Source: Pedobacter foliorum (GTDB lineage: Bacteria > Bacteroidota > Bacteroidia > Sphingobacteriales > Sphingobacteriaceae). Taken from it: DNA of 64,000 bases. A program made the position numbers and the translations under genes. The stretch spans positions 310,001 to 374,000 of the forward strand of contig NZ_JABSNU010000002.1 of assembly GCF_013266735.1 (NCBI RefSeq), read 5' to 3'. The notes below the pieces were generated by a model, which searched no databases, was not told the DNA's origin, and saw only the letters and a program-made list of their open reading frames with translations. Each line of letters opens with the position of its first letter. Position 1 is the first letter of the stretch. This document shows, piece after piece, positions 52,473-62,129 of the stretch.

Positions 52473-53666
52473 ATGGATGCAGATGCTATAATTATTGGAG
52501 CCGGAGCTTGTGGATTGATGTGTGCAGTACAGGCAGGATACCTCGGAAAAAAGGTTATTCTACTAGAAAAAAGCGATAAACCGGGGGCTAAAATCCTGAT
52601 CTCTGGTGGCGGTAGGTGTAACTATACCAACCTGTTTGCCAGTGATGAACAGTTTATATCTAACAATAAACATTTCAGTAAATCGGCATTTACACAGTGG
52701 ACTGTAGATGATACCATAAGTTTTTTTGAAACTTATGGCATTACAGGAAAAGAGAAAACTTTAGGTCAGCTTTTTCCGGACGGTAAAAATGCGAAAGATA
52801 TTGTAGAAGTATTTACTACAATATGTGCCGATTTTGAACAGCAGATTATTTGCAATGCACAGGTATCGGAAATTGAAATTATTAACGATAACTCCTTTGA
52901 AATAAAATACGAAAAAGGAGGGAAGCAACGCATTCTAAGGGCTCCAAAGCTGGTAGTAGCTACTGGTGGATTGCCAATACCCAAAATGGGAGCCACAGAT
53001 TTCGCACTTCGTTTTGCCAGAAAGCATGGCTTAAATATTATCGAAACTGCACCTGCTTTAGTTCCTTTAACCATTACTGGAAAGGACGAAGATTGGTACG
53101 CGCAGCTTTCAGGAAACAGTGTTTTTTGCGAAGTAAGTAATGATCGTATTGCTTTTGAAGAGAATATTTTGTTTACCCATTGGGGGTTAAGTGGCCCAGC
53201 CATTTTACAGATTTCTTCTTATTGGAGAAGGGGCGAAGAGATTAATATCGATTTGCTGCCGGGTAAAGATATTACAAGCCTTATTGAAGACGAGAGAAAG
53301 ATGAACGGGAAATCTCTACTTTCTACCGTATTTAATAGGTTTTACCCTAAAAAACTTACTGATGCAATGAGTAAGTTTTTGCCGATAGAAAAGCAGGTAG
53401 CATCATTAACCAAGGTAGAATTGGAACTTATCCATAAAACCATACACTTATTTAAGGTAAAACCTGCCGGAGATAAGGGCTACGATAAAGCCGAGGTAAT
53501 GAGGGGTGGTATTGATACTAATGAACTTTCCTCTAAAACATTGGAATGCAAAAACATACCTGGGTTGTACTTCGGTGGCGAATGTGTAGATGTAACCGGT
53601 TGGCTTGGTGGCTATAACTTCCAATGGGCATGGGCTAACGGATTTGTAATCGCCCAGAATTTGTAA
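52473..53666 (+). CDS. FAD-dependent oxidoreductase, HI0933/YhiN family
   Basis: About 397 residues with an N-terminal dinucleotide-binding motif (AIIIGAGACGLMCA), ISGGGRCNYTN near 45-55, LVVATGGLPIPKMGATDF, and the C-terminal GLYFGGECVDVTGWLGGYNFQWAWANG block of the HI0933 (YhiN/aminoacetone oxidase-like) flavoprotein family. Physiological substrate is not established for the family. The frame opens at 52410, overlapping the purK start on the other strand, but ATG at 52473 is the natural start and fits the promoter-like box at 52438-52445. Confidence 0.9.
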   Translation: MDADAIIIGAGACGLMCAVQAGYLGKKVILLEKSDKPGAKILISGGGRCNYTNLFASDEQFISNNKHFSKSAFTQWTVDDTISFFETYGITGKEKTLGQLFPDGKNAKDIVEVFTTICADFEQQIICNAQVSEIEIINDNSFEIKYEKGGKQRILRAPKLVVATGGLPIPKMGATDFALRFARKHGLNIIETAPALVPLTITGKDEDWYAQLSGNSVFCEVSNDRIAFEENILFTHWGLSGPAILQISSYWRRGEEINIDLLPGKDITSLIEDERKMNGKSLLSTVFNRFYPKKLTDAMSKFLPIEKQVASLTKVELELIHKTIHLFKVKPAGDKGYDKAEVMRGGIDTNELSSKTLECKNIPGLYFGGECVDVTGWLGGYNFQWAWANGFVIAQNL

Positions 53667-53678
53667 ACTGTCGGTTTC

Positions 53679-54461
53679 TTAAAATGTTAATTCAGGTACA
53701 GTTGCCGAGAATTTAGTGGGAGTAGAGATTGCTTCCATTAAACTTACCCTAAAATCATCCTTTTGAATATTAATCAGCCCGTATTGTGTAAACCACGAGT
53801 CTGCAGCTCCAGTTAGATGTAAAAGAAAGCCTTCATTTTTGAGCTTAACCAGTAAATAATAGAAGGCGATTTTGCTGGCATTATCCACCGTATGAAATAA
53901 GCTTAAAGAGGTGAAATATCCATTTATAGCAAGGCCTGTTACACCACCAACAAGAATGCCATTTTGGTATACCTCAACGCTATGTGCAATTCCCATTTTA
54001 TGAAGCTCTAAGGCTGATTGTATAAATTCAGGAGTTAGCCAAACCCTGTTCTTTTTACCATTTGTACGGGAACAGCCAGTTATTGTTTCTTTAAAGTTGG
54101 TATTTACCTTTATTTGTAGTTGTGTTTCCGGTGGTAGTGTTTTTTCTTTTTTTAAGCGACGTAATAAATCCTTTTGTACTTTAAAATCCTGTATTGGGAT
54201 AATTCCACGCCATTCCGGATCTTCCCATATGGAGTTTTTACCTCCATATAAATTAGGCAGGAGGTTTTTACCCTGTGAAAATCCTTGGAAAATAATAAAG
54301 GGTGTCAGTTCAAAGTGACCATAAGACCAAAGTATAGCATTGATCTTACCTCCGGATGTTTTTGTTAGTCCAAATTGAAAGAATCGCTGCAAAAGTCGCT
54401 TTGCCGATTGTCTAAAATTCTCTGGAATAACGGCTGCGATTTGTTTTGGTAGTATCCCCAT
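53679..54461 (-). CDS. Degenerate leucyl/phenylalanyl-tRNA-protein transferase (Aat) homologue
   Basis: A 260-residue protein whose residues about 83-245 align with Aat of the N-degron pathway: PEWRGIIP, VWLTPEFIQSALELHKMG, AHSVEVY (159-165), LVGGVTGLAINGYF and DNASKIAF (193-200). The residues regarded as catalytic in Escherichia coli Aat are absent: the GESMF Glu is Leu186 (TSLSLF), and the DCQ Asp and Gln positions are Leu216 and Gly218 (HLTGAAD). It also has an N-terminal extension of about 80 residues not typical of Aat. A true aat gene elsewhere is likely. Probably a family member with another or no transferase role; function unknown. Convergent with the flavoprotein gene (12-bp gap). 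Confidence 0.75.
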   Translation of the reverse strand: MGILPKQIAAVIPENFRQSAKRLLQRFFQFGLTKTSGGKINAILWSYGHFELTPFIIFQGFSQGKNLLPNLYGGKNSIWEDPEWRGIIPIQDFKVQKDLLRRLKKEKTLPPETQLQIKVNTNFKETITGCSRTNGKKNRVWLTPEFIQSALELHKMGIAHSVEVYQNGILVGGVTGLAINGYFTSLSLFHTVDNASKIAFYYLLVKLKNEGFLLHLTGAADSWFTQYGLINIQKDDFRVSLMEAISTPTKFSATVPELTF

Positions 54462-54592
54462 AACCGTTCATTTATAATAAATTTAATGAATGGTTATGAT
54501 ATAATATCCAAATGTTGATATTATTTTAACTAAATAATATCGCTTAGATCTTGTTGTGGGAGTGTTTTTGAAGGGTTAGCAGGTTCTTGCGG

Positions 54593-54653
54593 GGGCATTG
54601 CTAGGGCTTATGGCCCTAGCAACGCCCTATTAACGCCCTACTAAGGCCCCAAT
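54593..54653. repeat. Hairpin plus three 11-bp tandem units after amidohydrolase gene
   Basis: A 15-bp stem with one mismatch (54593-54607 with 54613-54627; core GCTAGGGC/GCCCTAGC), then three 11-bp units AACGCCCTATT, AACGCCCTACT, AAGGCCCCAAT (54621-54653). It lies 15-75 nt beyond the stop of the minus-strand gene at 54668. G/C-rich against an AT-rich background; may form a terminator without a U-run. Confidence 0.6.
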
Positions 54654-54667
54654 AACACAAGAGATAT

Positions 54668-57600
54668 TTACTCGCAATTTGGAGTGGTGAAAGTCCAGGT
54701 TTCAGCGTTTCCGGTTGGGAAGCTATAAACCATTCCTTTGCCCATCTCAAACCACAGTTTACCACGTAATTTCTCGCGACCACCAATCTCGTTCATTGAT
54801 AAACTATCATAAATACGACCGTTTACCATTACATATTTAATCTTCTCAGAGTTCCTGATGTCATCTAATGGATTAGCATCCATAATTACCAGGTCGGCAA
54901 GTTTGCCATTTTCCAGAGAGCCAATTTCTTTGTTCATGCCCAAGTATAATGAACCATTAACAGTAGCCGATCTGATGGCTTGCAAAGGAGTCATGCCTCC
55001 TTGTACCAGCATCCAAAGCTCCCAATGCGCTCCCAAACCTTGTATTTGTCCGTGAGCACCTAAGTTTACTTTAGTACCGCCATCAGCTATTTGCTTAACT
55101 GCTTTCGATACCTCGATATGTCCGTAGTCTCCATATTCTGAAGTAGTTCTTCTTCTAGAGCGCGAATCAATAATAGGGCGAGGTGTAAACGCCATCAGTC
55201 TTTCGTTTTCCCATACGTTGGTTCTGTCGTACCAATAGTTTTCGCCCCATTGGCTACCGTAACTTACAATTAGGGTAGGTGTGTAAGCTACTTTTGTATT
55301 GTTCCAAAATGAAATTACATCTTTATAAACCGGAGCAACCGGGATGCTGTGTTCGATACCTGTATGGCCATCAGAAATCATGTTCATATTAGTAAAAAAG
55401 GTTGAGCCTCCCTCAGGGACCACTTCCATTTTTAATTGACGGGCAGCTTCTAAAATCTGCTGGCGTTGATCGCGACGTGGCTGATTGTACGATTTTACAG
55501 AGAAAGCGCCTACTGCTTTTAATCTTCTAAGATTAGATAGGGCATCATCTAAACTGTTAATTACCACTTTAAAATCGCCATCGGCACCGTATAATATAGA
55601 TCCGGTAGAGTATAATCTTGGGCCAACCATACGGCCTGATCTGATCATTTCTGACTGACTGAACACCATTTCAGTGTTGCTTGATGGATCGTGTGAAGTA
55701 GTTACGCCAAAAGCAAGGTTGGCCAGATATGACCAGTCCTGTTGTGGGCTGATGCCGTCAGGACTAGTACGCAAATGTGCGTGTACGTCTATTATGCCCG
55801 GCATTATGGTTTTTCCGGTTACATCAATCACTTTGGCACCATCAGGTATGCTTACTTCGCTAGCCTTACCAACTGCCGCAATTTTATTGTGATCTATTAT
55901 AATAGTTCCTTCTTCAATTACTTCATCGCCTTTCATAGAAATTATTCGGGCACCTTTTAAAGCAGTTATGCCGTCAGGAACATCAGTTTTTAAACGTAAA
56001 CCAATAGCAATCCCTGTTGAATCAAGTGGTGGGATAGTTTGTGGAGCACCTTCTATAAAGTTAAAGGTGTTTTTAATTTCACGACTAAAATATTGCTCAC
56101 CCAATGTCCATAGCAGTTTGCTGCCATCGTTACTCCAATGTAAATAAGTACCCGCATCTTTTGTAACCCTGGTTAGCGGAATGGCTTTGTTGGTTGATGA
56201 AAGGTCTAAAGGAGCACCTGTAGTAACCATTGGGGTAATATATGCGTTAAACAATTCAGTAAAAGCCATCCATTTTCCATCTGGACTAGGACAAAATTGG
56301 GTAACATATGTAGAGGTGTAATGTGTAAGTGGTTTGCCTCCATTTAAGTCGACACTTTTAAAAGCTTTTTTGCCATTCTCATAGCCTTGAAAAAAGATAC
56401 GGCTATCATCTTTATTAAATTGAGGTTTTATGCCACTTTCAGATACCAGTGTTTTTCCGGCGCCATCTGCCGTCATGGTAAAAATACCCGTGCCACGGCC
56501 GTATGCATAGCCCAAAACATCGTTCCCTACACCTTTGCGGTATACAATTTTATCACCTTTGGTAGAGTAGTTTGGAGAGTAATAAAAACCTTTTTCTTCT
56601 GTTAGAGGTACTGTTTTGCCCGATTTTAAGTCGGCTTTTTTTATTGCTCCCTTAAATTCATCGCTCCAGGTGGTGTAAATCACAGATTTTCCGTCCGGAC
56701 TAATGTCTGGTTCAAATTCAAAATCAATACCATTGGTAACTCTTTCAGGTGTACCATTTGGAAGCTCCTTTTTGTATAAAAAGCCTGCAGCATTAAAAAC
56801 TACAAACTTACCATCGGGAGAGGTGGTTAACTGCCTGATCATTTTTGAAGTGAACTCGGCGCTAAAAACCTGTTTTGGGAAATGCAGCGACTCCTGTATG
56901 GTTTGTGTGCTGGTTACTTTAAAAGGGATATCTGAAATGACCAATGAGCTTAGCTCAATCTTTCTGATTTTTCCTTTAGAATAGAAAATGATATTTTTAG
57001 CATCTGGTGTCCACGCAAAGTTTGGATAAACGCCAAATATGGCCCATGTTTCTTGTTGGTCATGCGTTAAATCTTCAGTTAGCGTCCACTCTTCGCCTGA
57101 TTTGATATTCTGTACAATGAGTACCGATTTTAGTCTGACGCGTTTTACGTAAGCCATCATTTTGCCATCAGGCGATATTTGCGGACGGGCAGAACCTCCC
57201 GGTTGCTCTATCAGATCAGTTAATTTTCCGGTAGTTAAATCTAGCTGACGGATGGCGTAAATTACCCCATTCGGATCTTTGCTATACTCAAAATTAGGGC
57301 CTGGTGATACATCTTCACTAAAATATAAATATCTGCCATCAGGCGATACATTAGGTTCGCCGGCATCTTGCTGGTCATTTTTTCTTTGGGTTAGTTGTAC
57401 GCCTTCGCCGCCATATATGCTATACATCCACATTTCTCCGGCACCTAAAGAGCGACTTCCGGTAAAGTGTTTGCGGGCAATCAAATATTCGCTGTTAGGC
57501 ATCCAGGTAGCATTGTTTAGCAGTCTGAATGTTTCTTTGGTAACCTGTCTTTTATTAGAACCATCGCGGTTCATAATCCAGATGTTGTCAGCTCCGTTTT

Positions 57601-57907
57601 TATCACTGGTAAAAGATATGTATTTGCCGTTCGGACTAAAACGGGGTTGTACCTCCCAGGCAATCCCTCCGCTTAAAAGTGTTGCCGTACCACCTGCAAC
57701 AGGTATGGTATAAATATCACCTAAAAGATCAAAAACAATGTCTTTGCCATCGGCGCTTACATCTAAATTCATCCAGGTCCCTTCGTCTGTACTAATGTTA
57801 AACGTTTTAGTTGGACCTTGATATTTTTCAATGTCCCATTTTTTTTCCTGGGCGTAACTGAAATGGAATATAGTTAGGAAACATAATAGAGGTAATGATG
57901 TTTTCAT
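54668..57907 (-). CDS. Exported beta-propeller amidohydrolase (TolB/PD40 repeats plus amidohydrolase)
   Basis: A 1079-residue secreted protein (signal peptide about 1-19). The first two thirds (about 40-630) hold many PD40/WD40-like repeats (recurring SPDGKYI, DGSKLLWT patterns) as in TolB or DPP-IV-like propellers. From about 690 an amidohydrolase domain follows, with DVHAHL near 710, a Lys in FSVKSYNQ, GIEHSI and GAHGQIQGLGAH supplying typical metal-ligand positions. Such fusions in Bacteroidota are annotated as amidohydrolases, perhaps cyclic dipeptidase- or imidazolonepropionase-like; the substrate is unknown. Followed by the GC-rich repeat; divergent from recQ. Confidence 0.85.
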   Translation of the reverse strand: MKTSLPLLCFLTIFHFSYAQEKKWDIEKYQGPTKTFNISTDEGTWMNLDVSADGKDIVFDLLGDIYTIPVAGGTATLLSGGIAWEVQPRFSPNGKYISFTSDKNGADNIWIMNRDGSNKRQVTKETFRLLNNATWMPNSEYLIARKHFTGSRSLGAGEMWMYSIYGGEGVQLTQRKNDQQDAGEPNVSPDGRYLYFSEDVSPGPNFEYSKDPNGVIYAIRQLDLTTGKLTDLIEQPGGSARPQISPDGKMMAYVKRVRLKSVLIVQNIKSGEEWTLTEDLTHDQQETWAIFGVYPNFAWTPDAKNIIFYSKGKIRKIELSSLVISDIPFKVTSTQTIQESLHFPKQVFSAEFTSKMIRQLTTSPDGKFVVFNAAGFLYKKELPNGTPERVTNGIDFEFEPDISPDGKSVIYTTWSDEFKGAIKKADLKSGKTVPLTEEKGFYYSPNYSTKGDKIVYRKGVGNDVLGYAYGRGTGIFTMTADGAGKTLVSESGIKPQFNKDDSRIFFQGYENGKKAFKSVDLNGGKPLTHYTSTYVTQFCPSPDGKWMAFTELFNAYITPMVTTGAPLDLSSTNKAIPLTRVTKDAGTYLHWSNDGSKLLWTLGEQYFSREIKNTFNFIEGAPQTIPPLDSTGIAIGLRLKTDVPDGITALKGARIISMKGDEVIEEGTIIIDHNKIAAVGKASEVSIPDGAKVIDVTGKTIMPGIIDVHAHLRTSPDGISPQQDWSYLANLAFGVTTSHDPSSNTEMVFSQSEMIRSGRMVGPRLYSTGSILYGADGDFKVVINSLDDALSNLRRLKAVGAFSVKSYNQPRRDQRQQILEAARQLKMEVVPEGGSTFFTNMNMISDGHTGIEHSIPVAPVYKDVISFWNNTKVAYTPTLIVSYGSQWGENYWYDRTNVWENERLMAFTPRPIIDSRSRRRTTSEYGDYGHIEVSKAVKQIADGGTKVNLGAHGQIQGLGAHWELWMLVQGGMTPLQAIRSATVNGSLYLGMNKEIGSLENGKLADLVIMDANPLDDIRNSEKIKYVMVNGRIYDSLSMNEIGGREKLRGKLWFEMGKGMVYSFPTGNAETWTFTTPNCE

Positions 57908-57958
57908 AAGCAGCGGCTGTTATTGAGCCCGCAATTTAGTAATATCAGTTCATTTTTA

Positions 57959-57966
57959 TAGTTTTG
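57959..57966 (+). promoter_or_regulatory. Promoter -7 box for recQ
   Basis: TAGTTTTG matches TAnnTTTG, preceded 20 nt upstream by TTTA (57935-57938), one mismatch to the -33 TTTG. ATG at 57981. Confidence 0.5.
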
Positions 57967-57980
57967 GGCTTAACCTTTTT

Positions 57981-59873
57981 ATGAGTGAAGTAGAGATATT
58001 AAAACGATACTGGGGATTTGATAGTTTTAGGCCCTTGCAGGATGAAATTATCAGGTCGGTTTTAAACGGAAATGACACCTTAGCATTATTACCTACGGGA
58101 GGAGGCAAATCGCTTTGCTTTCAGGTACCGGCAATGGTAATGGAAGGAATATGCATTGTTGTTTCGCCTTTGGTAGCGTTAATGAAGGACCAGGTAGAGG
58201 GTTTAAAGGAAAAGGGCATTAATGCTGTGGCCATTTACGCAGGTATGGGTAAAAGGGAAATCGATATCCTTTTGGATAACTGTATTTATGGCAATATTAA
58301 ATTTCTATACCTTTCGCCGGAGCGCTTACTTTCTGAGTTGGTAAGGGAAAGGATTTCTTACATGAATGTAAATCTTATTGCGGTTGATGAAGCACATTGT
58401 GTATCGCAATGGGGTTATGATTTCAGGCCACCTTATTTATTGGTTAGTGAAATCAGGGAGATTCATCCTAAGGTTCCTGTTTTAGCTTTAACAGCCACTG
58501 CTACCCAGTTTGTTAGAAACGATATTGTAGATAAGTTAAAGTTTAAAAATGCTAAGATTTTTGTGCAGAGTTTTGCACGTAAAAACTTGAGCTATGTAGT
58601 TTTAGATGACGAAGATAAACACAGGAAACTGATAGATATTGTAAAAAATGTAAAGGGCAGTGGACTGGTTTATGTGCGTAACAGGCGTGAAACTTCTGAA
58701 ATTGCGCTGTTTTTGAAAAGGAATGGTATTGCCGCTGATTTTTATCATGCAGGGGTTGAAAAAGAAGAGCGCTTTAAACGACAGGAGGATTGGAAGAAAA
58801 ACGTAATCCGTGTAATGGTTGCCACCAATGCTTTTGGGATGGGTATTGATAAACCTGACGTTCGATTTGTAGTTCACCTGGATTTGCCAGATAGCTTAGA
58901 AGCGTATTATCAAGAGGCAGGTAGGGCAGGAAGAGATGGGAGACGATCTTATGGTGTTTTGCTGTCTAATAAATCAGATCAGATGGCTTTGCAAGCCAAA
59001 TACGCCAATAGCTTCCCTACGCTAGAGGAGATTAAAAAGATCTATCATTATTTGGGTAACTATTTTCAGTTGGCATTTGGGGCAGGTGAGGGCCTAAGCT
59101 TTAACTTTGATATTGCCGACTTTTGCAAAAGGTTTAACGTTGGGGTAATAAAAACACTTGCGGCATTGAAGTTTTTAGAACGCGATGGATATATCACCTT
59201 GTCGGAAAATGTTTTTTTACAATCGAGGGTGTTGTTTACAGTTGGCAATGAGGATGTTTATCGTTTTCAAATAGAAAATGCCGGCTATGATCCACTTATC
59301 AAGGCCATTTTAAGATCGTACGGTGGGGCTTTTGATCAATATGTGAAAATTCAGGAAGCAGAAATCGCTAAGAAAGTAAGAATGTCGTTTAATGATGTAG
59401 TGAGGTTGTTGAATAACCTACAGGATCAGGGTATCCTGTCTTATTTGCCTCAAACAGATCAGCCACAGCTGCAGTATATACGTGCCAGAGTTGATTTACT
59501 ACATATAGATATTGATGTAAAATATATTGAACTGCGTAAGAAAATTCAGACAGATCAGATAAATGCTGTTTTGGCCTATGCCGGAAAACCGGAATGCAGA
59601 AGTGTTCAGTTGCTGACTTATTTTGATGAACCTGATTCTGAAAAATGTGGAGTTTGCGATATCTGCCTTGCTGAGAAAAAGGCCGATGATTTAGCTCAGC
59701 TATCTGATACGATAGATTTTGAGATTGTTACTTTGCTGCAGAGCAATAGTCATGACTTAGCTGAATTGATAGCAGGCATAAAAGTTGGCGCCGAAAATGA
59801 AAAACTAAACCGGATAAGAGAATTGCTTGATGCCGGAAAAATTAAGACAGATGGGAAAAATTATTACCTTTAA
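57981..59873 (+). CDS. recQ: ATP-dependent DNA helicase RecQ
   Basis: Superfamily 2 3'-5' DNA helicase of 630 residues, RecQ length. Motif 0/I FRPLQDEII with LLPTGGGKSLCFQ (Walker A), motif II AVDEAHCVSQWG, motif III LTATAT, motif V/VI ATNAFGMGIDKPDVRFV and QEAGRAGRDG are all present. The Zn-binding region has the Cys motif ECRS..LLTYFDE..SEKCGVCDIC, then a short C-terminal domain (HRDC not evident). DUF2807 lipoprotein gene follows by 4 bp. Role in recombination repair follows from the family. Confidence 0.96.
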   Translation: MSEVEILKRYWGFDSFRPLQDEIIRSVLNGNDTLALLPTGGGKSLCFQVPAMVMEGICIVVSPLVALMKDQVEGLKEKGINAVAIYAGMGKREIDILLDNCIYGNIKFLYLSPERLLSELVRERISYMNVNLIAVDEAHCVSQWGYDFRPPYLLVSEIREIHPKVPVLALTATATQFVRNDIVDKLKFKNAKIFVQSFARKNLSYVVLDDEDKHRKLIDIVKNVKGSGLVYVRNRRETSEIALFLKRNGIAADFYHAGVEKEERFKRQEDWKKNVIRVMVATNAFGMGIDKPDVRFVVHLDLPDSLEAYYQEAGRAGRDGRRSYGVLLSNKSDQMALQAKYANSFPTLEEIKKIYHYLGNYFQLAFGAGEGLSFNFDIADFCKRFNVGVIKTLAALKFLERDGYITLSENVFLQSRVLFTVGNEDVYRFQIENAGYDPLIKAILRSYGGAFDQYVKIQEAEIAKKVRMSFNDVVRLLNNLQDQGILSYLPQTDQPQLQYIRARVDLLHIDIDVKYIELRKKIQTDQINAVLAYAGKPECRSVQLLTYFDEPDSEKCGVCDICLAEKKADDLAQLSDTIDFEIVTLLQSNSHDLAELIAGIKVGAENEKLNRIRELLDAGKIKTDGKNYYL

Positions 59874-59877
59874 TACT

Positions 59878-60588
59878 ATGAGAAGAATTATTGCTATTGC
59901 CCTTGCTATTCCTGTTCTTTTGGCAGGATGTTCTACTGAATGTATTAAGGATTCAGGTAAGCACGTTGTTAAAGATGCCGTTGTAAAGAATTTTGATCAG
60001 ATAAAAATTACAGGAGCCATTAAATTGGTGATGACACAGGATAGTTCTTATTCTGTAAAGATCGAAGCAGACTCGAACATTATTAATCTGGTTAGAACAG
60101 ATGTGAGTAGCGGAGAGCTTAGGGTAAAATTGGAGGATGGAATGTATTGTGGATCAGACTCAGTTGTTGTTCGTGCAGGGATAGGTGAATTAAAGAGACT
60201 GAATACAGTTGGGAGTGTTAAAGTTGTTGGCGAAGGCCGTATTTATGCAACTGATGTAGATTTAAAACTTGAAGGTACATCGGATGTTACGCTAGATTTG
60301 AGTGCATCTAAACTGACCACTAAAATTGATGGTATAGGCAAACTTGCTTTAACAGGGCAAGCAGGTGTACATAATCTGACAACTAAAGGGACTGCCTCAA
60401 TACATGCATTCGATTTTGTAGCAGGTATTTATGATATAACAATAGATGGGATGGGTAAGGCTAATATAAATGTACTGAACGATTTAAAAATTAAAACTTC
60501 GGGTACAAGTGAGGTATATTATAAAGGAAATCCTAAAAATGTTGATGAGAAAAAATCAGGAGCTACCAAATTGGAGAAAGTAAATTAA
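59878..60588 (+). CDS. Head-GIN (DUF2807) domain lipoprotein
   Basis: About 236 residues: signal peptide with lipobox LAGC (Cys18), then a DUF2807/head-GIN domain of repeated short beta-strands (VKIEADSNIINLVRT, GELRVKLEDG, then SGTSEVYYKGNP at the end) forming a beta-helix-like fold. Widespread in Bacteroidota, function unknown, surface or periplasmic. The frame extends upstream into recQ to 59827, but ATG at 59878, 4 bp after the recQ stop, gives the proper signal peptide. Probably read through from recQ. Confidence 0.88.
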   Translation: MRRIIAIALAIPVLLAGCSTECIKDSGKHVVKDAVVKNFDQIKITGAIKLVMTQDSSYSVKIEADSNIINLVRTDVSSGELRVKLEDGMYCGSDSVVVRAGIGELKRLNTVGSVKVVGEGRIYATDVDLKLEGTSDVTLDLSASKLTTKIDGIGKLALTGQAGVHNLTTKGTASIHAFDFVAGIYDITIDGMGKANINVLNDLKIKTSGTSEVYYKGNPKNVDEKKSGATKLEKVN

Positions 60589-60633
60589 CCCTGAATACTG
60601 TTTTTTAGCTACTTTAGCCGCCTCATTTAACAC

Positions 60634-61935
60634 ATGGAACAAAAAAACGACAAAAAAGTCATTCGCTCCTGGGCATTTTTTGACTGGGCTAATTCAGCAT
60701 ATAATTTAGTAATTACCTCTACCATTTTTCCTACTTATTATACAATAATTACTACTACAAAGGAACATGGTGATAAAGTTTCTTTTTTTGGAAGAACTTT
60801 TACCAATACTGCCTTGTCGAATTATGCGCTTTCTGTAGCGTATTTGATAATGGCTTTGGCGTTGCCGATCCTTTCATCTATAGCAGATTATCGCGGGAAC
60901 AAGAAGATTTTTATGAAAATCTTCACCTATATAGGTGGTGTAGCTTGTATGGGTTTATATTTCTTTAAACTGGATACCTTGGAGCTTGGTATCATTTGTT
61001 TTGCTATAGCAGCCATGGGATACATAGGAGGGGTGTTGTTTAATAACTCTTACCTGCCGGAAATTGCTACCATTGATCAGCAGGATGCCGTTAGTGCTAA
61101 AGGCTTTTCTTACGGTTATGTAGGTAGTGTTTTACTTCAGATTATCTGTTTTGTATTTGTATTAAAACCTGAGCTATTTGGTATAACCGACCTGTCATTT
61201 CCGCCAAGACTATCCTTCTTGCTGGTTGGAATATGGTGGATAGGCTTTGCTCAAATTCCATTTAAAAAACTTCCGGCAGGTAGCCCGAATTATTCTGCTA
61301 TTAACAAAAGCGTGGTTAGAAGCGGTTTTCAGGAGCTTTCTAAAGTATGGAAACAGTTAAGCCACATGAAAGTGCTTAAAATGTTTTTACTGGCATTTTT
61401 CTTTTATTCTATGGGTGTGCAAACCATTATGCTTGCAGCCGCTGGTTTTGGAGAAAAGACCTTGCAACTGGGTACCTCTAAGCTTATTGTAACCATTTTA
61501 ATTATACAGTTGGTAGCCATATTGGGTGCCATGATGATGTCGCATTTTGCCAAGAAAATAGGTAACGTTCGTGTGTTGATCTTTGTTGTACTGGTTTGGA
61601 TTGCTGCTTGTTATTGCGCTTATTTTATCACTAATGAGTATCAATTCTACGGATTGGCTGCTATAGTTGGTTTAATTATGGGAGGGATTCAGTCGCTATC
61701 AAGATCAACATATTCAAAATACTTGCCTTCAGATACACCGGATACTGCCTCATTCTTTAGTTTCTATGATGTAACCGAAAAGATGGCAATTGTAATTGGT
61801 TTGTTTAGTTTTGCCTATATTGAAGAAGCAACGGGAGATATGCGGAATTCTATAATAGCTTTGGCATCATTTTTTATAATAGGTTTGGTATTTTTGTTGG
61901 TGCTTAAAAGGGTTGAAAAGCAATCTGTTTTATAA
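60634..61935 (+). CDS. UMF1-family MFS transporter
   Basis: A 433-residue inner-membrane protein with about 12 hydrophobic segments. The opening WAFFDWANSAYNLVITSTIFPTYY is the signature of the UMF1 (Atg22-like) group of major-facilitator transporters, and further ISSIADYRGNKK, LPEIATIDQQDAVSAKGFSYGYVG and GLIMGGIQSLSRSTYSKYLP fit. Substrates of bacterial members are unknown; the yeast relative exports amino acids from the vacuole. Probably monocistronic; a repeat element follows. A weak promoter-like TACTTTAG is at 60610-60617. Confidence 0.9.
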   Translation: MEQKNDKKVIRSWAFFDWANSAYNLVITSTIFPTYYTIITTTKEHGDKVSFFGRTFTNTALSNYALSVAYLIMALALPILSSIADYRGNKKIFMKIFTYIGGVACMGLYFFKLDTLELGIICFAIAAMGYIGGVLFNNSYLPEIATIDQQDAVSAKGFSYGYVGSVLLQIICFVFVLKPELFGITDLSFPPRLSFLLVGIWWIGFAQIPFKKLPAGSPNYSAINKSVVRSGFQELSKVWKQLSHMKVLKMFLLAFFFYSMGVQTIMLAAAGFGEKTLQLGTSKLIVTILIIQLVAILGAMMMSHFAKKIGNVRVLIFVVLVWIAACYCAYFITNEYQFYGLAAIVGLIMGGIQSLSRSTYSKYLPSDTPDTASFFSFYDVTEKMAIVIGLFSFAYIEEATGDMRNSIIALASFFIIGLVFLLVLKRVEKQSVL

Positions 61936-61986
61936 CTATCGCCATCCTGAGAACCTAACATTGAAAAAAAATACAAATTAATCGAT

Positions 61987-62069
61987 CGTCATCCTGAGTT
62001 TAGCTCAGGATCTCTCGAGAGAAAGAAAGCCTCGCCAATGGGAGATGTTGAAATAAATTCAGGATCGCG
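61987..62069. repeat. 83-bp inverted-repeat element, diverged copy
   Basis: 28-nt arms (61987-62014 and 62042-62069) around a 27-nt loop, the same dimensions as the copy at 3503-3585. Arms are imperfectly paired (left arm CATCCTGAGTTTAGCTCAGG, right arm with core TTGAAATAAATTCAG). The loop keeps AGAGAAAG and a CCTCGC-like stretch. A further arm fragment CGCCATCCTGAG lies at 61940-61951. Confidence 0.75.
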
Positions 62070-62129
62070 AGCGTTTTATATTAAATAAAATGGTCACTTT
62101 TAACTTAAATAATAGAGAATATAATATTA

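Noticed and set aside
59827..59877. Upstream start of the head-GIN lipoprotein inside recQ
   Set aside because: Adds residues ahead of a proper lipoprotein signal; ATG 59878 is 4 bp after the recQ stop.
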